Under the pieces are notes generated by a model. It worked only from the letters and a program-made list of their open reading frames with translations, ran no database searches and was not told the DNA's origin. Shown one piece after another: positions 8,981 to 16,724 of a DNA stretch of 64,000 bases. Source of the stretch: Methanocaldococcus lauensis (GTDB lineage: Archaea > AGJL01 > Methanococci > Methanococcales > Methanocaldococcaceae); contig NZ_LR792632.1 in NCBI RefSeq assembly GCF_902827225.1, forward strand, positions 577,030 through 641,029, read 5' to 3'. Position 1 is the first letter of the stretch, and every line of letters starts with the position of its first letter. Made by a program: the position numbers and the translations under genes.

Positions 8981-9364
8981 TTATTTAACTCCTATAAGAT
9001 TAATTCCTTCAAATTCACAACACTTCTTAAAATCGCTATCAAGAGATGCTAATGAAAAACCATAAAATTTACAAGTAGCTAAAATTAAAGAATCATTAGG
9101 CAGGAGCTTAAACTTAGTAATATACTTTTCTGCAATCTTAACTACTTCTTCAGTTAAATCAAGCATAATAAAAGAGTTTAAAAAATCAAAAACCTTATTT
9201 AAGTCACCTTTTCCATATTTTATATAAATATACACTACCTCACTAAAAACTATTGGGTTTATTGCAAGTTCATAATTTTCTATATTATGTAACAAACTTA
9301 TAGCTTCATTATTTCCTTTAAGACTCTCAATTATTACAGAACTATCTACAAAAACTCTGCTCAT
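8981..9364 (-). CDS. PIN-domain ribonuclease, VapC-like toxin
   Basis: A 127-residue PIN-domain protein. The acidic residues expected for a metal-dependent RNase are present: D7 in FVDSS, the Glu of FSEVV, the Asp of PNDSLILATC and the Asp of ASLDSDF. The ATG at 9364 lies inside the end of the upstream antitoxin-like gene (23-bp overlap), the usual toxin-antitoxin arrangement. VapC toxins cleave tRNA or rRNA; the target here is unknown. Confidence is high for the PIN fold and lower for a working toxin. Confidence 0.85.
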   Translation of the reverse strand: MSRVFVDSSVIIESLKGNNEAISLLHNIENYELAINPIVFSEVVYIYIKYGKGDLNKVFDFLNSFIMLDLTEEVVKIAEKYITKFKLLPNDSLILATCKFYGFSLASLDSDFKKCCEFEGINLIGVK

Positions 9365-9542
9365 GAGCTTCCACCTTTAAATCCTTCCAAGATTTATCTG
9401 TCTTAATAGATCCTTTTAATTCCTCCAAAAGTTTAAATAAATGATTTTTAGTATTGTAAAATTTTGCAATTTCCTTAACTATCTTTATAAATCTCTCTTC
9501 CATTCCATCTGGAACTTTAACCCTTATTTCTACTACTCCCAT
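9342..9542 (-). CDS. VapB-like antitoxin (small partner of the PIN protein)
   Basis: A 66-residue protein beginning MGVVEIRVKVPDGMEERF, a beta-strand-plus-helix start reminiscent of small archaeal antitoxins, with a C-terminal tail (KSWKDLKVEAHEQ) suited to wrap a PIN toxin. ATG 9542 follows GAGGGATACT; the ATG four codons upstream lacks a site. The last 23 bp overlap the toxin gene. No other function is visible, and the assignment is by gene pairing. Confidence 0.75.
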   Translation of the reverse strand: MGVVEIRVKVPDGMEERFIKIVKEIAKFYNTKNHLFKLLEELKGSIKTDKSWKDLKVEAHEQSFCR

Positions 9543-9612
9543 AGTATCCCTCATAACATAATCTAATAATAATCACTATAAAATTAATTTTGTAAAATCA
9601 AAATATAAAATT

Positions 9613-11205
9613 TTAATCAAATAAGGAATATCTTCTTAATACAAAATCCCTTCCTAAGGTAGCTAAGAAAGAACCCAACTTTGGACCATACTTTTTGCCC
9701 AATAAAATCATATATGACGCTTGGAAAGCATCTCTTGGATTTAAACCAATATCTTTTGCAGTTTGGTATATCAATTCATGCAAAGATAAAGCGTCAAATT
9801 CAGCAGTCTTTAATTTTTCAGCAAAGTATTTAATCCATTCTTTTTGTTTATCCTTCAATTTTTCATATATTTCTTTTGCTTCATTCTCATCAATTATAAT
9901 CAACTTTTCTCCATACTTCAAAGCCCAGTTTCTTGCCATTAGTAATCTATCCTTTAACTTTTTTAAGCTAAATTCATCAATATTTTCCACATTGTAATTA
10001 TTCCTTTTCAAAATTTCAAATACTCTCTCCATATCTACATCATTTTTTTCTTCATTGTATGTTAGTTGAGCAATAATTGAGCAAAATCTGTATGGGACTA
10101 CAAAAGGCTTAGTTTCAGGGATTTTTGGAGTTGATAATTCATAAATTCTTATTTTTTCTAAGTCATCCTCATTTAAGTCATCTTTATCTTTGTTGTTGAA
10201 GTAAAACTCTTCCAATCTATCATATTCATCAACTAAGTCAGGAATTTTCTTTAAATCAAAGTCAATGTGTTTTGTTGGCTTACTTCTCATAATTAAATAT
10301 CTTAAAATCTCTGGGTGAGCTATGTAAGTCCAATCCTTTACAGCAAACACTACACCTTTTGAGGAACTCATTGGAATTGCTTTATTTCCAACCTTTAACT
10401 GAATCCATTCATAAACAACCTTTTTAGGAGGTTCATAATTATAAACTTCTCTTGCTATTAAAACTCCTGTATCATAACTACCTCCAGCGGCGGCGTGGTC
10501 TTTACCCATTGGCTCGATTGTTACATTGAATATGCTCCATCTCGCTGGCCAATCTACTCTCCATGGAAGTTTTGCTCTACCTTTGTAAGGTTTTACAACT
10601 CCCTCAACTCCACAAATCTCACATTTATAATATACTTCTTCTTTCTCACTATAATATTTTAAAACCTTTGTCTTTAATTTTCCACAATTTTCACAAACCA
10701 CATTAATAGGATACCAATCTTCTGGTAATGGAGTAGATCTAAATTTATTTAAAATTTCCATTATTTTTTCTCTATTCTCTAAGGCAATTTTTATTTTCTC
10801 ATCGTAAAGTCCTTCTTTATAAAGTTTGTCTGCCCTATAAGTTGTTATTTCAATTCCTAAGTTATCTAAACTCTCTAAGTATGGTTTTAAAAAGTGTTCA
10901 GCATAACTTTCACAGCAACCTTCTGGACAAGGGATTTCACTTAGAGGCATTCCAATGTATTGTTCAAACTCTTTTGGTAAAAATGGATACAACTTTCTCA
11001 AAGGGTCGTAAGTGTCTGCTATAAATATTAATTCTGCTTTAACATCCATATTTTTTAAACTTTTATAAATTGCATCTGCTGTCAGTGTTTCTCTTGCATT
11101 TCCTATATGAATATGTCCCGAAGGAGTTATTCCAGTAGCCACTACATACTTATCTACTTTTTTCTCTTCAATTAATTTTTTAGCTATTACATCAGCCCAA
11201 TGCAT
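9613..11205 (-). CDS. lysS: Lysyl-tRNA synthetase, class I
   Basis: A 530-residue class I LysRS, the archaeal form unrelated to bacterial class II LysRS. It shows the HIGH-type signature [13 protein letters not shown] (about residues 26-38), a CxxC...CxxC zinc insertion (CENCGKLK and CEICG), and a KMSKS-type loop in [11 protein letters not shown]. The C-terminus is the helical anticodon cage. ATG 11205 is preferred because GAGGGGAATT precedes it; an in-frame TTG upstream lacks a site. It is transcribed away from the array, whose terminal repeat lies 156 bp upstream of the start. Confidence 0.96.
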   Translation of the reverse strand: MHWADVIAKKLIEEKKVDKYVVATGITPSGHIHIGNARETLTADAIYKSLKNMDVKAELIFIADTYDPLRKLYPFLPKEFEQYIGMPLSEIPCPEGCCESYAEHFLKPYLESLDNLGIEITTYRADKLYKEGLYDEKIKIALENREKIMEILNKFRSTPLPEDWYPINVVCENCGKLKTKVLKYYSEKEEVYYKCEICGVEGVVKPYKGRAKLPWRVDWPARWSIFNVTIEPMGKDHAAAGGSYDTGVLIAREVYNYEPPKKVVYEWIQLKVGNKAIPMSSSKGVVFAVKDWTYIAHPEILRYLIMRSKPTKHIDFDLKKIPDLVDEYDRLEEFYFNNKDKDDLNEDDLEKIRIYELSTPKIPETKPFVVPYRFCSIIAQLTYNEEKNDVDMERVFEILKRNNYNVENIDEFSLKKLKDRLLMARNWALKYGEKLIIIDENEAKEIYEKLKDKQKEWIKYFAEKLKTAEFDALSLHELIYQTAKDIGLNPRDAFQASYMILLGKKYGPKLGSFLATLGRDFVLRRYSLFD

Positions 11206-11217
11206 AATTCCCCTCAA

Positions 11218-11360
11218 TAATTTTGTTTTAAAAAACTGGATGGAATTACTTATTTTATTGAACTATATAAAAATTAATGTTGTATTACATATTCTAATAA
11301 TTTATATATTTCTATATATAAATTTTTTATGCTATTAAAAATAAAAAATTTAAATATTCT
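11218..11360. other. Very A+T-rich spacer between lysS and CRISPR array 1
   Basis: About 140 bp of nearly pure A/T holding the probable lysS promoter (minus-strand TATA-like TATATATAGAAATATATAAA around 11305-11325) and nothing else that I can identify. It separates the leader-distal end of the array from lysS. Confidence 0.5.
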
Positions 11361-12877
11361 CATTTCCTTAGAGGTCTGAGTTTTAAACCCATAGGGCTCC
11401 GCCCTATTGGGATACCCGGGATGCATTGCTTCGCTAACGCTCAGCAATGCCTCTTAAATTAAAATCATTTTTCCCTTTGGGGTCTGATTTTAAACAGATA
11501 ATAGCAGTGTTGAAGATAAGAGAGATGTTCCAGAATATCCATCCCCTTAGGGGTCTGATTTTAGACATTATTACTATCTCTCATATGGAAGATTTAGCAC
11601 AAGTGTTTCCATCCCCTTAGGGGTCTGATTTTAGACAAGTATTGAAGATATTACGGAAAATGATTTATTAATTTCTTTCCATCCCCTTAGGGGTCTGATT
11701 TTAGACAATTATTAACGCATTCCTTATAGTCATTCTACTATTTTTTCCATCCCCTTAGGGGTCTGATTTTAGACCAAAACAATACACAACCAAAAACTAA
11801 CAAACCAAAGTGGATAGAGTTTCCATCCCCTTAGGGGTCTGATTTTAGACGATGTTATATATTTAAATACTCTTAAAAATTATATGGTTTCCATCCCCTT
11901 AGGGGTCTGATTTTAGACTATATTGATGAGAATGGAGAGAAGTTTTGGGCTTTAGAAACGTTTCCATCCCCTTAGGGGTCTGATTTTAGACCAGATGATG
12001 AAATGATTGAAATATTCAAAGAAGCAACAATGTTTCCATCCCCTTAGGGGTCTGATTTTAGACGTTAGGTGGCATACATTTGAGATTTGTGGGCATAGAA
12101 TGTTTCCATCCCCTTAGGGGTCTGATTTTAGACTCCCATAACCTAAATTTTTGAAATTTTAAAAAAGTTTCCATCCCCTTAGGGGTCTGATTTTAGACAT
12201 AATAGGTTGGTATTGTGGTTTGATACAACTATGTTTCCATCCCCTTAGGGGTCTGATTTTAGACAGGTTCGTTGGAGACAAGTTAAGGAAAAAAGGAAAA
12301 GGTTTCCATCCCCTTAGGGGTCTGATTTTAGACCTGGATTGGGAGGAAAACCAGCTGCAAGAGAATGGGTTTCCATCCCCTTAGGGGTCTGATTTTAGAC
12401 TTGTGTTGATTGCTTGACTTATGTATGCAGCTAAGGTTTCCATCCCCTTAGGGGTCTGATTTTAGACCATTTTATCCCTCTTTTTTAAAAATTTCAAAAA
12501 TTTGTTTCCATCCCCTTAGGGGTCTGATTTTAGACAAAAAAATTGTAAAATAAAAAAGTTAGTATTTAACTGTGTTTCCATCCCCTTAGGGGTCTGATTT
12601 TAGACAGGAAAACTCATAAAGGTAAGTTAGTTGAATTTGAGTTTCCATCCCCTTAGGGGTCTGATTTTAGACCTTTTTCAATTTTAAGAAAATTTTAGGT
12701 TATGGAAGTAAGTTTCCATCCCCTTAGGGGTCTGATTTTAGACGAAGAATGGCTCAATACAAGAAAAGATGAAGATTTTTGTTTCCATCCCCTTAGGGGT
12801 CTGATTTTAGACACACATTATGCTATGAGATATGACTACGAAACTGTTTCCATCCCCTTAGGGGTCTGATTTTAGAC
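11361..12877 (-). CRISPR. CRISPR array 1: 20 standard repeats plus 2 degenerate distal repeats
   Basis: Twenty 32-bp repeats, first at 11535 and last ending at 12877, read GTTTCCATCCCC then TTAGGGGTCTGATTTTAGAC on the plus strand, with spacers of 33-44 bp. Transcription is on the minus strand: the crRNA repeat has a CCCC-TAA-GGGG hairpin and ends in the 8-nt handle AUGGAAAC, and the leader is at the high-coordinate end. Three distal repeats vary at the first position (ATATCC, CTTTCC, TTTTCC). Two decayed repeats, 11361-11388 and about 11466-11495, end in TTTTAAAC and bracket a 69-bp GC-rich element. The repeat is shared with array 2 next to the type I-D cas genes, so Cas6 of that locus probably processes both. 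Confidence 0.97.
11389..11457 (-). repeat. GC-rich hairpin element at the distal end of array 1 (copy 1 of 2)
   Basis: A 69-bp segment identical to 32927-32995 at the same place in array 2. It lies between two degenerate repeats where a spacer should be. It holds two strong hairpins, ATAGGGC-TCC-GCCCTAT and GCATTGC-14 nt-GCAATGC, with ATACCCGGGAT between them. In the direction of array transcription the CCC-AATAGGGC hairpin comes last, followed by GGGTTTAAAA. GC content is far above the surroundings, as for structured RNA in this type of genome. It may terminate the pre-crRNA, cap its 3' end, or be a small mobile repeat. Confidence 0.85.
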
Positions 12878-13242
12878 AGGGCATAATTTTTTGAGATTAA
12901 GGACTAAAATTACTTTATTATGCTTCTTTGTTGGGGGGTTATAGTTCGGAGGGTCAGTAACCCTTGTTATTTATATACCTCCGAACTTATATATAAACTT
13001 TTCTATTTTTATTTATTAGTTTAAAAATTCTTTAAATTTTTAATATTAACCTAATTGTCGGAGAAAATTAGGTATAAAGACAATTAACTAAAATCTCCTA
13101 AAAATCTCAATAATTTAATAAAACCGAATACTCAAATTAATCAAAATAGACGACCCTCCAAAATTTAATAAAATCCCCTAAAATTTAAAAATATTAAATT
13201 AAAATCCTCTAAATCAAAAAATAAAAATTTTTAGCGAGAGAG
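12878..13242 (-). promoter_or_regulatory. CRISPR leader of array 1
   Basis: About 365 bp homologous to 34369-34733 beside array 2. The stretch next to the first repeat (AGGGCATAATTTTTTGA...) is almost identical in the two. The minus strand carries a TATA box (12987-12997, TTTATATATAA), then an inverted repeat GTTCGGAGG (12978-12986) / CCTCCGAAC (12944-12952) enclosing a second TATA-like TATATAAATAA and GGGTTACTGACCC. The expected start site falls inside this palindrome. A further inverted repeat, TAATTGTC/GACAATTA (13052-13059 / 13079-13086), lies upstream of the promoter. It matches the long repeat described beside M. jannaschii short-repeat arrays. Confidence 0.88.
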
Positions 13243-13284
13243 AATATGTCAAAAAGCATAAATTATTTTACATTATATAGACAG

Positions 13285-13310
13285 ATATAACCAAAGATAT
13301 ATATAAATGA
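13285..13310 (+). promoter_or_regulatory. Probable scpA promoter
   Basis: AAAGATATATATAAATG contains a strong archaeal TATA box (about 13295-13306) some 48-60 bp upstream of the scpA ATG, with a purine run in front that could serve as BRE. It lies outside the conserved CRISPR leader. Position and sequence only; no start-site data. Confidence 0.5.
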
Positions 13311-13353
13311 CTTAAAATACAAAAACAATATAAATTACTGAATTAGGGATAAG

Positions 13354-14043
13354 ATGGTTGATTCTAATTTTGACATATCTCTATGGGTTAAAATGATTAA
13401 GGAAGGAATTGAGAAAAAAAACTTAAATCCTTGGGATGTGAATATTTCTGAAATTGCAGATTACTATATAACTAAAATTAAAGAACTTAAAAAATTTGAT
13501 ATTAGATTATCGGCTGATGTAATTTTAGTAGGAGGAATACTTTTAAGGTTAAAGTCTGAATCTTTATATAATGAATGTAGTATTGAGGAAGATGAAGATT
13601 TTTATGATAATGAAGATGATTATGAAGATTTTTATATTGACGATAACGAGATTAAAGAAAACAATAAGAAAAGTGTAAATAAAGAAAACAATAAAGATAA
13701 AAAAAGTAAAAAAACCATAACTGTAGATGAATTAATTAAAACTATTGAAAAAGAACTTAAAAAAGTAAAAAAGTCTAAAAGAAAAAAGGAAAAAGATATA
13801 AAAGAAGTAGAAGAAATCGTAGAGAAATTATTAGAAGAGGAAGACATTTCTGATATAATAGAAAAACTTTTAGAAGATTTAATGAAAGAAAAAATAATTA
13901 TATATCAGGAAAAGTTTAAAACAAAGGATGAGAGAGTTAAATATCTTTTGCCTTCTTTATACTTGGCTAATGATGGTAAGGTTGAGTTAATTCAGGAAAA
14001 ATTATTTGAAAAATTAATAATAAAATTTATTCAGGAATCTTAG
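13354..14043 (+). CDS. scpA: ScpA-type kleisin, segregation and condensation protein A
   Basis: A 229-residue ScpA homologue. The N-terminal region (WVKMIKEGIEKKNLNPWDVN, then RLSADVILVGGILLRLKSESL) carries the kleisin signature that contacts the SMC neck, and the C-terminus (about 180-229) is winged-helix-like and would bind the SMC head. Between them is an extremely charged linker of Asp/Glu followed by Lys/Glu runs (about 75-165). Start ATG 13354 follows TAGGGATAAG. It overlaps the 3' end of the convergent ubiD-like gene by 17 bp. Role: chromosome condensation and segregation with SMC, which is not in this window. Confidence 0.88.
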   Translation: MVDSNFDISLWVKMIKEGIEKKNLNPWDVNISEIADYYITKIKELKKFDIRLSADVILVGGILLRLKSESLYNECSIEEDEDFYDNEDDYEDFYIDDNEIKENNKKSVNKENNKDKKSKKTITVDELIKTIEKELKKVKKSKRKKEKDIKEVEEIVEKLLEEEDISDIIEKLLEDLMKEKIIIYQEKFKTKDERVKYLLPSLYLANDGKVELIQEKLFEKLIIKFIQES

Positions 14044-15292
14044 CCCTTTCAAAATGCTCCTTTCCTTTAATTAAACTCATTGTTGCATCAATTCCCACCT
14101 TTGTGGTTAATCTATTTTTTAAGTCACTTGAGGGGTCTAATGATGAGCCCTTTACTCCAGGAATTATAATAATATCTTTATCACCTTGAACTCTTGTGGC
14201 AATAGCATACTCAACATCATTTATATCAAATATATTTATATCTTCATCAACAACTACCACATGTTTTAAACTTGGATGTGATGCAAAAGCCGCCAATATA
14301 GCATTTTTTCCATCTCCTTCTGTTCTTTTTTCTATCTGTACTACTGCATGGAGCCAGCAACAACCTCCTTCAGTTAATACAACATTCTTTACAGTTGGAA
14401 CAGTATTTCTAACCCCCTTAAATATTCTTGGTTCTTGAGGCATTCCCATTAATGTCTTATGCTCTATTCCCCCAGGTAATAATGCGTGGAATATAGGTTT
14501 TTCTTTACTATACAATTTTTTTATTTCAATAATTGGTTGTTTTCTAACAATATCGTAAGTTCCAGTTATATCCACAAATGGTCCTTCATCATCTAACCTA
14601 TCAACGATAACTCCCTCAATAATAAATTCTGCTTCAGGAACTAACAAACCGTTATCTAACTCAAAAACCTCTAACGCTCCCCCTAACAATGATGCTGAAA
14701 ATTTAAGTTCGTCAAATGTTATATCTGCTGATGTAGAGCCAGCTAATAAAACTGCTGGATGGACTCCAATAATTATTGCCACATCTAAATAACCTTTTTC
14801 TTTCAATGCCTTTTTATATAAAAAATGTAAATGTCTTTGTTCTACCATTCTTATAACTAAATGATTGTCTTTAACTAAAATTCTATGAATTGATAGATTA
14901 TAGCCATAATCTTCATCATTTACAACAACAACACCACTCGTTATATATGGACCAGCATCTTTTTCATAGTATGTAGGAATTGGCATTTTTTTAATATATT
15001 CTGGCTCTTCTTCAATATAACTCTCTCTTAATTTATTATTTTTAATTAATTTTCCATCTTTTTCTTTTTCCATTGCATCGAGCATAAAAAATATAAAGTC
15101 TTCTTTTTTCACATTGAAAATCTTTGCTAATGTTTCTCTACTACAAATATTACCAACTACTTCAAATCCATCCACATCTTTTATATAAACTGGCTTTCCA
15201 TCATACTCCTTTAAGATTCTTGAAACTTCAAAAATTTTATTTGCCTTTTCTATTACAATTGGATTTAATTTATCAATGATTTCTCTAATCAT
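14027..15292 (-). CDS. UbiD-family decarboxylase, probably anhydromevalonate phosphate decarboxylase
   Basis: A 421-residue UbiD-fold prenyl-FMN decarboxylase. Family features include the DEGPFVDITGTYD segment, MGMPQEPRIFKGV, the LTEGGCCWLHAVVQIEKR stretch and the C-terminal RVQGDKDIIIIPGVKGSSLDPS. Archaea lack ubiquinone; in Aeropyrum a UbiD homologue decarboxylates anhydromevalonate phosphate in the modified mevalonate pathway, and methanogens have the same pathway, so that is the likely role. Start ATG 15292 is preceded by GGTGAAAGT. The UbiX partner that makes the cofactor is elsewhere. Confidence 0.82.
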   Translation of the reverse strand: MIREIIDKLNPIVIEKANKIFEVSRILKEYDGKPVYIKDVDGFEVVGNICSRETLAKIFNVKKEDFIFFMLDAMEKEKDGKLIKNNKLRESYIEEEPEYIKKMPIPTYYEKDAGPYITSGVVVVNDEDYGYNLSIHRILVKDNHLVIRMVEQRHLHFLYKKALKEKGYLDVAIIIGVHPAVLLAGSTSADITFDELKFSASLLGGALEVFELDNGLLVPEAEFIIEGVIVDRLDDEGPFVDITGTYDIVRKQPIIEIKKLYSKEKPIFHALLPGGIEHKTLMGMPQEPRIFKGVRNTVPTVKNVVLTEGGCCWLHAVVQIEKRTEGDGKNAILAAFASHPSLKHVVVVDEDINIFDINDVEYAIATRVQGDKDIIIIPGVKGSSLDPSSDLKNRLTTKVGIDATMSLIKGKEHFERAKIPE

Positions 15293-15392
15293 ACTTTCAC
15301 CAAAATATTATGCTTAATAAAAATATCTTTATAAATCATAAATCTTTTGTTTTTATATATTTATGGTAGTGTCATAATCATACACTAAACCG

Positions 15393-15410
15393 TAATTTTT
15401 ATATATTGGT
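15393..15410 (+). promoter_or_regulatory. TATA box of the initiator tRNA gene
   Basis: TTTTTATATATTGG, about 40 bp before the mature tRNA 5' end, is a strong archaeal TATA box placing transcription start near 15425, shortly upstream of the tRNA. Confidence 0.6.
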
Positions 15411-15443
15411 TACATTATTTATTAATTTTGCATAGGTTGGTGA

Positions 15444-15522
15444 AGCGGGGTAGGGTAGCCAGGTCCATCCCGCCGGGCTCATAACCCGGAGATCGGAGGT
15501 TCAAATCCTCCCCCCGCTACCA
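15444..15522 (+). tRNA. Initiator tRNA-Met (CAU), CCA encoded
   Basis: A complete cloverleaf: acceptor AGCGGGG/CCCCGCT, D arm GGG...CCC, anticodon arm CCGGG-CTCATAA-CCCGG, T arm GGAGG-TTCAAAT-CCTCC, discriminator A, encoded CCA. The A1-U72 acceptor pair and three consecutive G-C pairs above the CAU loop mark it as the initiator, not an elongator. It lies alone in the ubiD/aSelB-like gap with its own TATA box. Confidence 0.97.
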
Positions 15523-15596
15523 TTTTTGTTTTTTTATTTTGGACAATTATATTTATAAATTTAAATATATAAATATTATTTAGTAATAAAAATAAA

Positions 15597-15664
15597 TGTT
15601 CCCCCCGTATCCTACCCTCTCTCATCCATAGCACAGCCTCGTCGAGAGCGTGGGCCTCGGGGGG
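15597..15664 (-). ncRNA. Probable H/ACA guide RNA
   Basis: A strongly GC-rich island in A+T-rich spacer. On the minus strand CCCCCCG (15658-15664) pairs perfectly with CGGGGGG (15601-15607) and is followed, after one base, by ACA (15599-15597), as in archaeal single-hairpin H/ACA RNAs. An upper CTCTC/GAGAG stem leaves a pocket with AGGCCCACG and GGTAGGATA as guide arms, and the apical part contains GACGAGG and GGATGAG, compatible with a kink-turn for L7Ae. By recall the arms resemble the complement of 23S domain V (UAUCCUACC ... UGGGC). The pocket-to-ACA distance is about 17 nt, slightly long. The H/ACA class is likely; the target is tentative. Confidence 0.72.
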
Positions 15665-15700
15665 CAAATTATATTATATTAAATTATAATAAAAATTTTA

Positions 15701-16630
15701 TTATTCTAAGGTTCCCACTCCAACTATTCTAACTTTTGCACTTCCATCTATTAAACATACTTTATCTCCAACATCGTAGGCAATATTTTTTTGTAGTTTT
15801 AATTTAACATTATTTTTACTAACTTCTTCAACAGAGCAAGGAACACTTTGTAGTCCTACAATTATTTGATAATTCTCTCCTTCTTTTACATCTTTCTGTC
15901 TAAAAGGATTCCAATTTATTCTTATATCAATCTCATCAGTTACTTTTAGATCTTTATCAGACAATATATAACCTCTATCTAATTCCTCAGTAGTTATTCC
16001 TTTTAACGCTAAACCTACTCTATTCCCTGCCTTTGCCTCTTTAAAATCATTGTCGTGAATTTGAATGCTTCTAACCATAACAGTTTTGTTGATTGGATAT
16101 ATATTTAAATTATCATGAACTTTCACTGTTCCAGATTCTACTTTACCTAATATCACAGTTCCAACACTTCTAACTGTAAAGTAGTGGTCTATAGGAATTT
16201 TTACATTTCCATCATAATCTCTTTCTACATTTAAATTAACTATTTTCTCTCTAATGTCTATAAAATTCTTCTCTAATATTTCAAAATTTTTCATTGAAGT
16301 TTGTGATATTATATTTTTTAGCATATCAACATCGACATAATCCCCTAAAACAAAAAATCCTTTGTCTATTTCAAACATATCTAAGGCTAAGAGAGTCTCT
16401 CCTAACTCACCAGTAATTTCATCAATAAAAACTAATGGGTAGTCCATCATATTTATTGTATATATTAAGGGATTTATTCTATCTGAATATCTCGTAGGTT
16501 CTACATAACATACTACTTTTTCTCCCTGTTTGTAATTATAAAAAGTTATATCTGTTGATGTTCCTTTTTTTCCCAACTCTTTTCCAACGCCTTCAAAGTG
16601 TCCAAACAATCCTACTGTCAAACCTTCCAT
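15701..16630 (-). CDS. SelB-like elongation-factor homologue with a decayed GTPase site (aSelBL type)
   Basis: A 309-residue protein of the EF-Tu/SelB superfamily. The N-terminal 110 residues resemble a translational GTPase domain, but the P-loop is lost: GLFGHFEGVGKELGKKGTST has no GxxxxGK[ST], and no NKxD motif is seen. Domains II (about 135-220, IPIDHYFTVRSVGTVILGKV) and III (about 225-309) are well kept. It fits the reported archaeal SelB-like family aSelBL, in which GTP-binding residues have been lost. Role unknown; it is not the selenocysteine factor itself. ATG 16630 follows GGTGGTTAA. Confidence 0.68.
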   Translation of the reverse strand: MEGLTVGLFGHFEGVGKELGKKGTSTDITFYNYKQGEKVVCYVEPTRYSDRINPLIYTINMMDYPLVFIDEITGELGETLLALDMFEIDKGFFVLGDYVDVDMLKNIISQTSMKNFEILEKNFIDIREKIVNLNVERDYDGNVKIPIDHYFTVRSVGTVILGKVESGTVKVHDNLNIYPINKTVMVRSIQIHDNDFKEAKAGNRVGLALKGITTEELDRGYILSDKDLKVTDEIDIRINWNPFRQKDVKEGENYQIIVGLQSVPCSVEEVSKNNVKLKLQKNIAYDVGDKVCLIDGSAKVRIVGVGTLE

Positions 16631-16724
16631 TTAACCACCATTCAATTATTTTTTAAACTTTTTATTCAACCTTATTTATATGATTCTACCAACTATATAA
16701 TAATTTCAAACAAAGTTAAAAAAA

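Noticed and set aside
13632-13847. Ser/Phe-rich minus-strand frame inside scpA
   Set aside because: It is the antisense shadow of the Lys/Glu-rich linker of scpA, with no start signal.
15479-15667. Minus-strand 62-codon reading frame beginning MPPEAHALDEAV over the tRNA/ncRNA region
   Set aside because: It runs through the probable H/ACA RNA and antisense to the initiator tRNA. Its composition comes from those RNA genes and it has no ribosome binding site.
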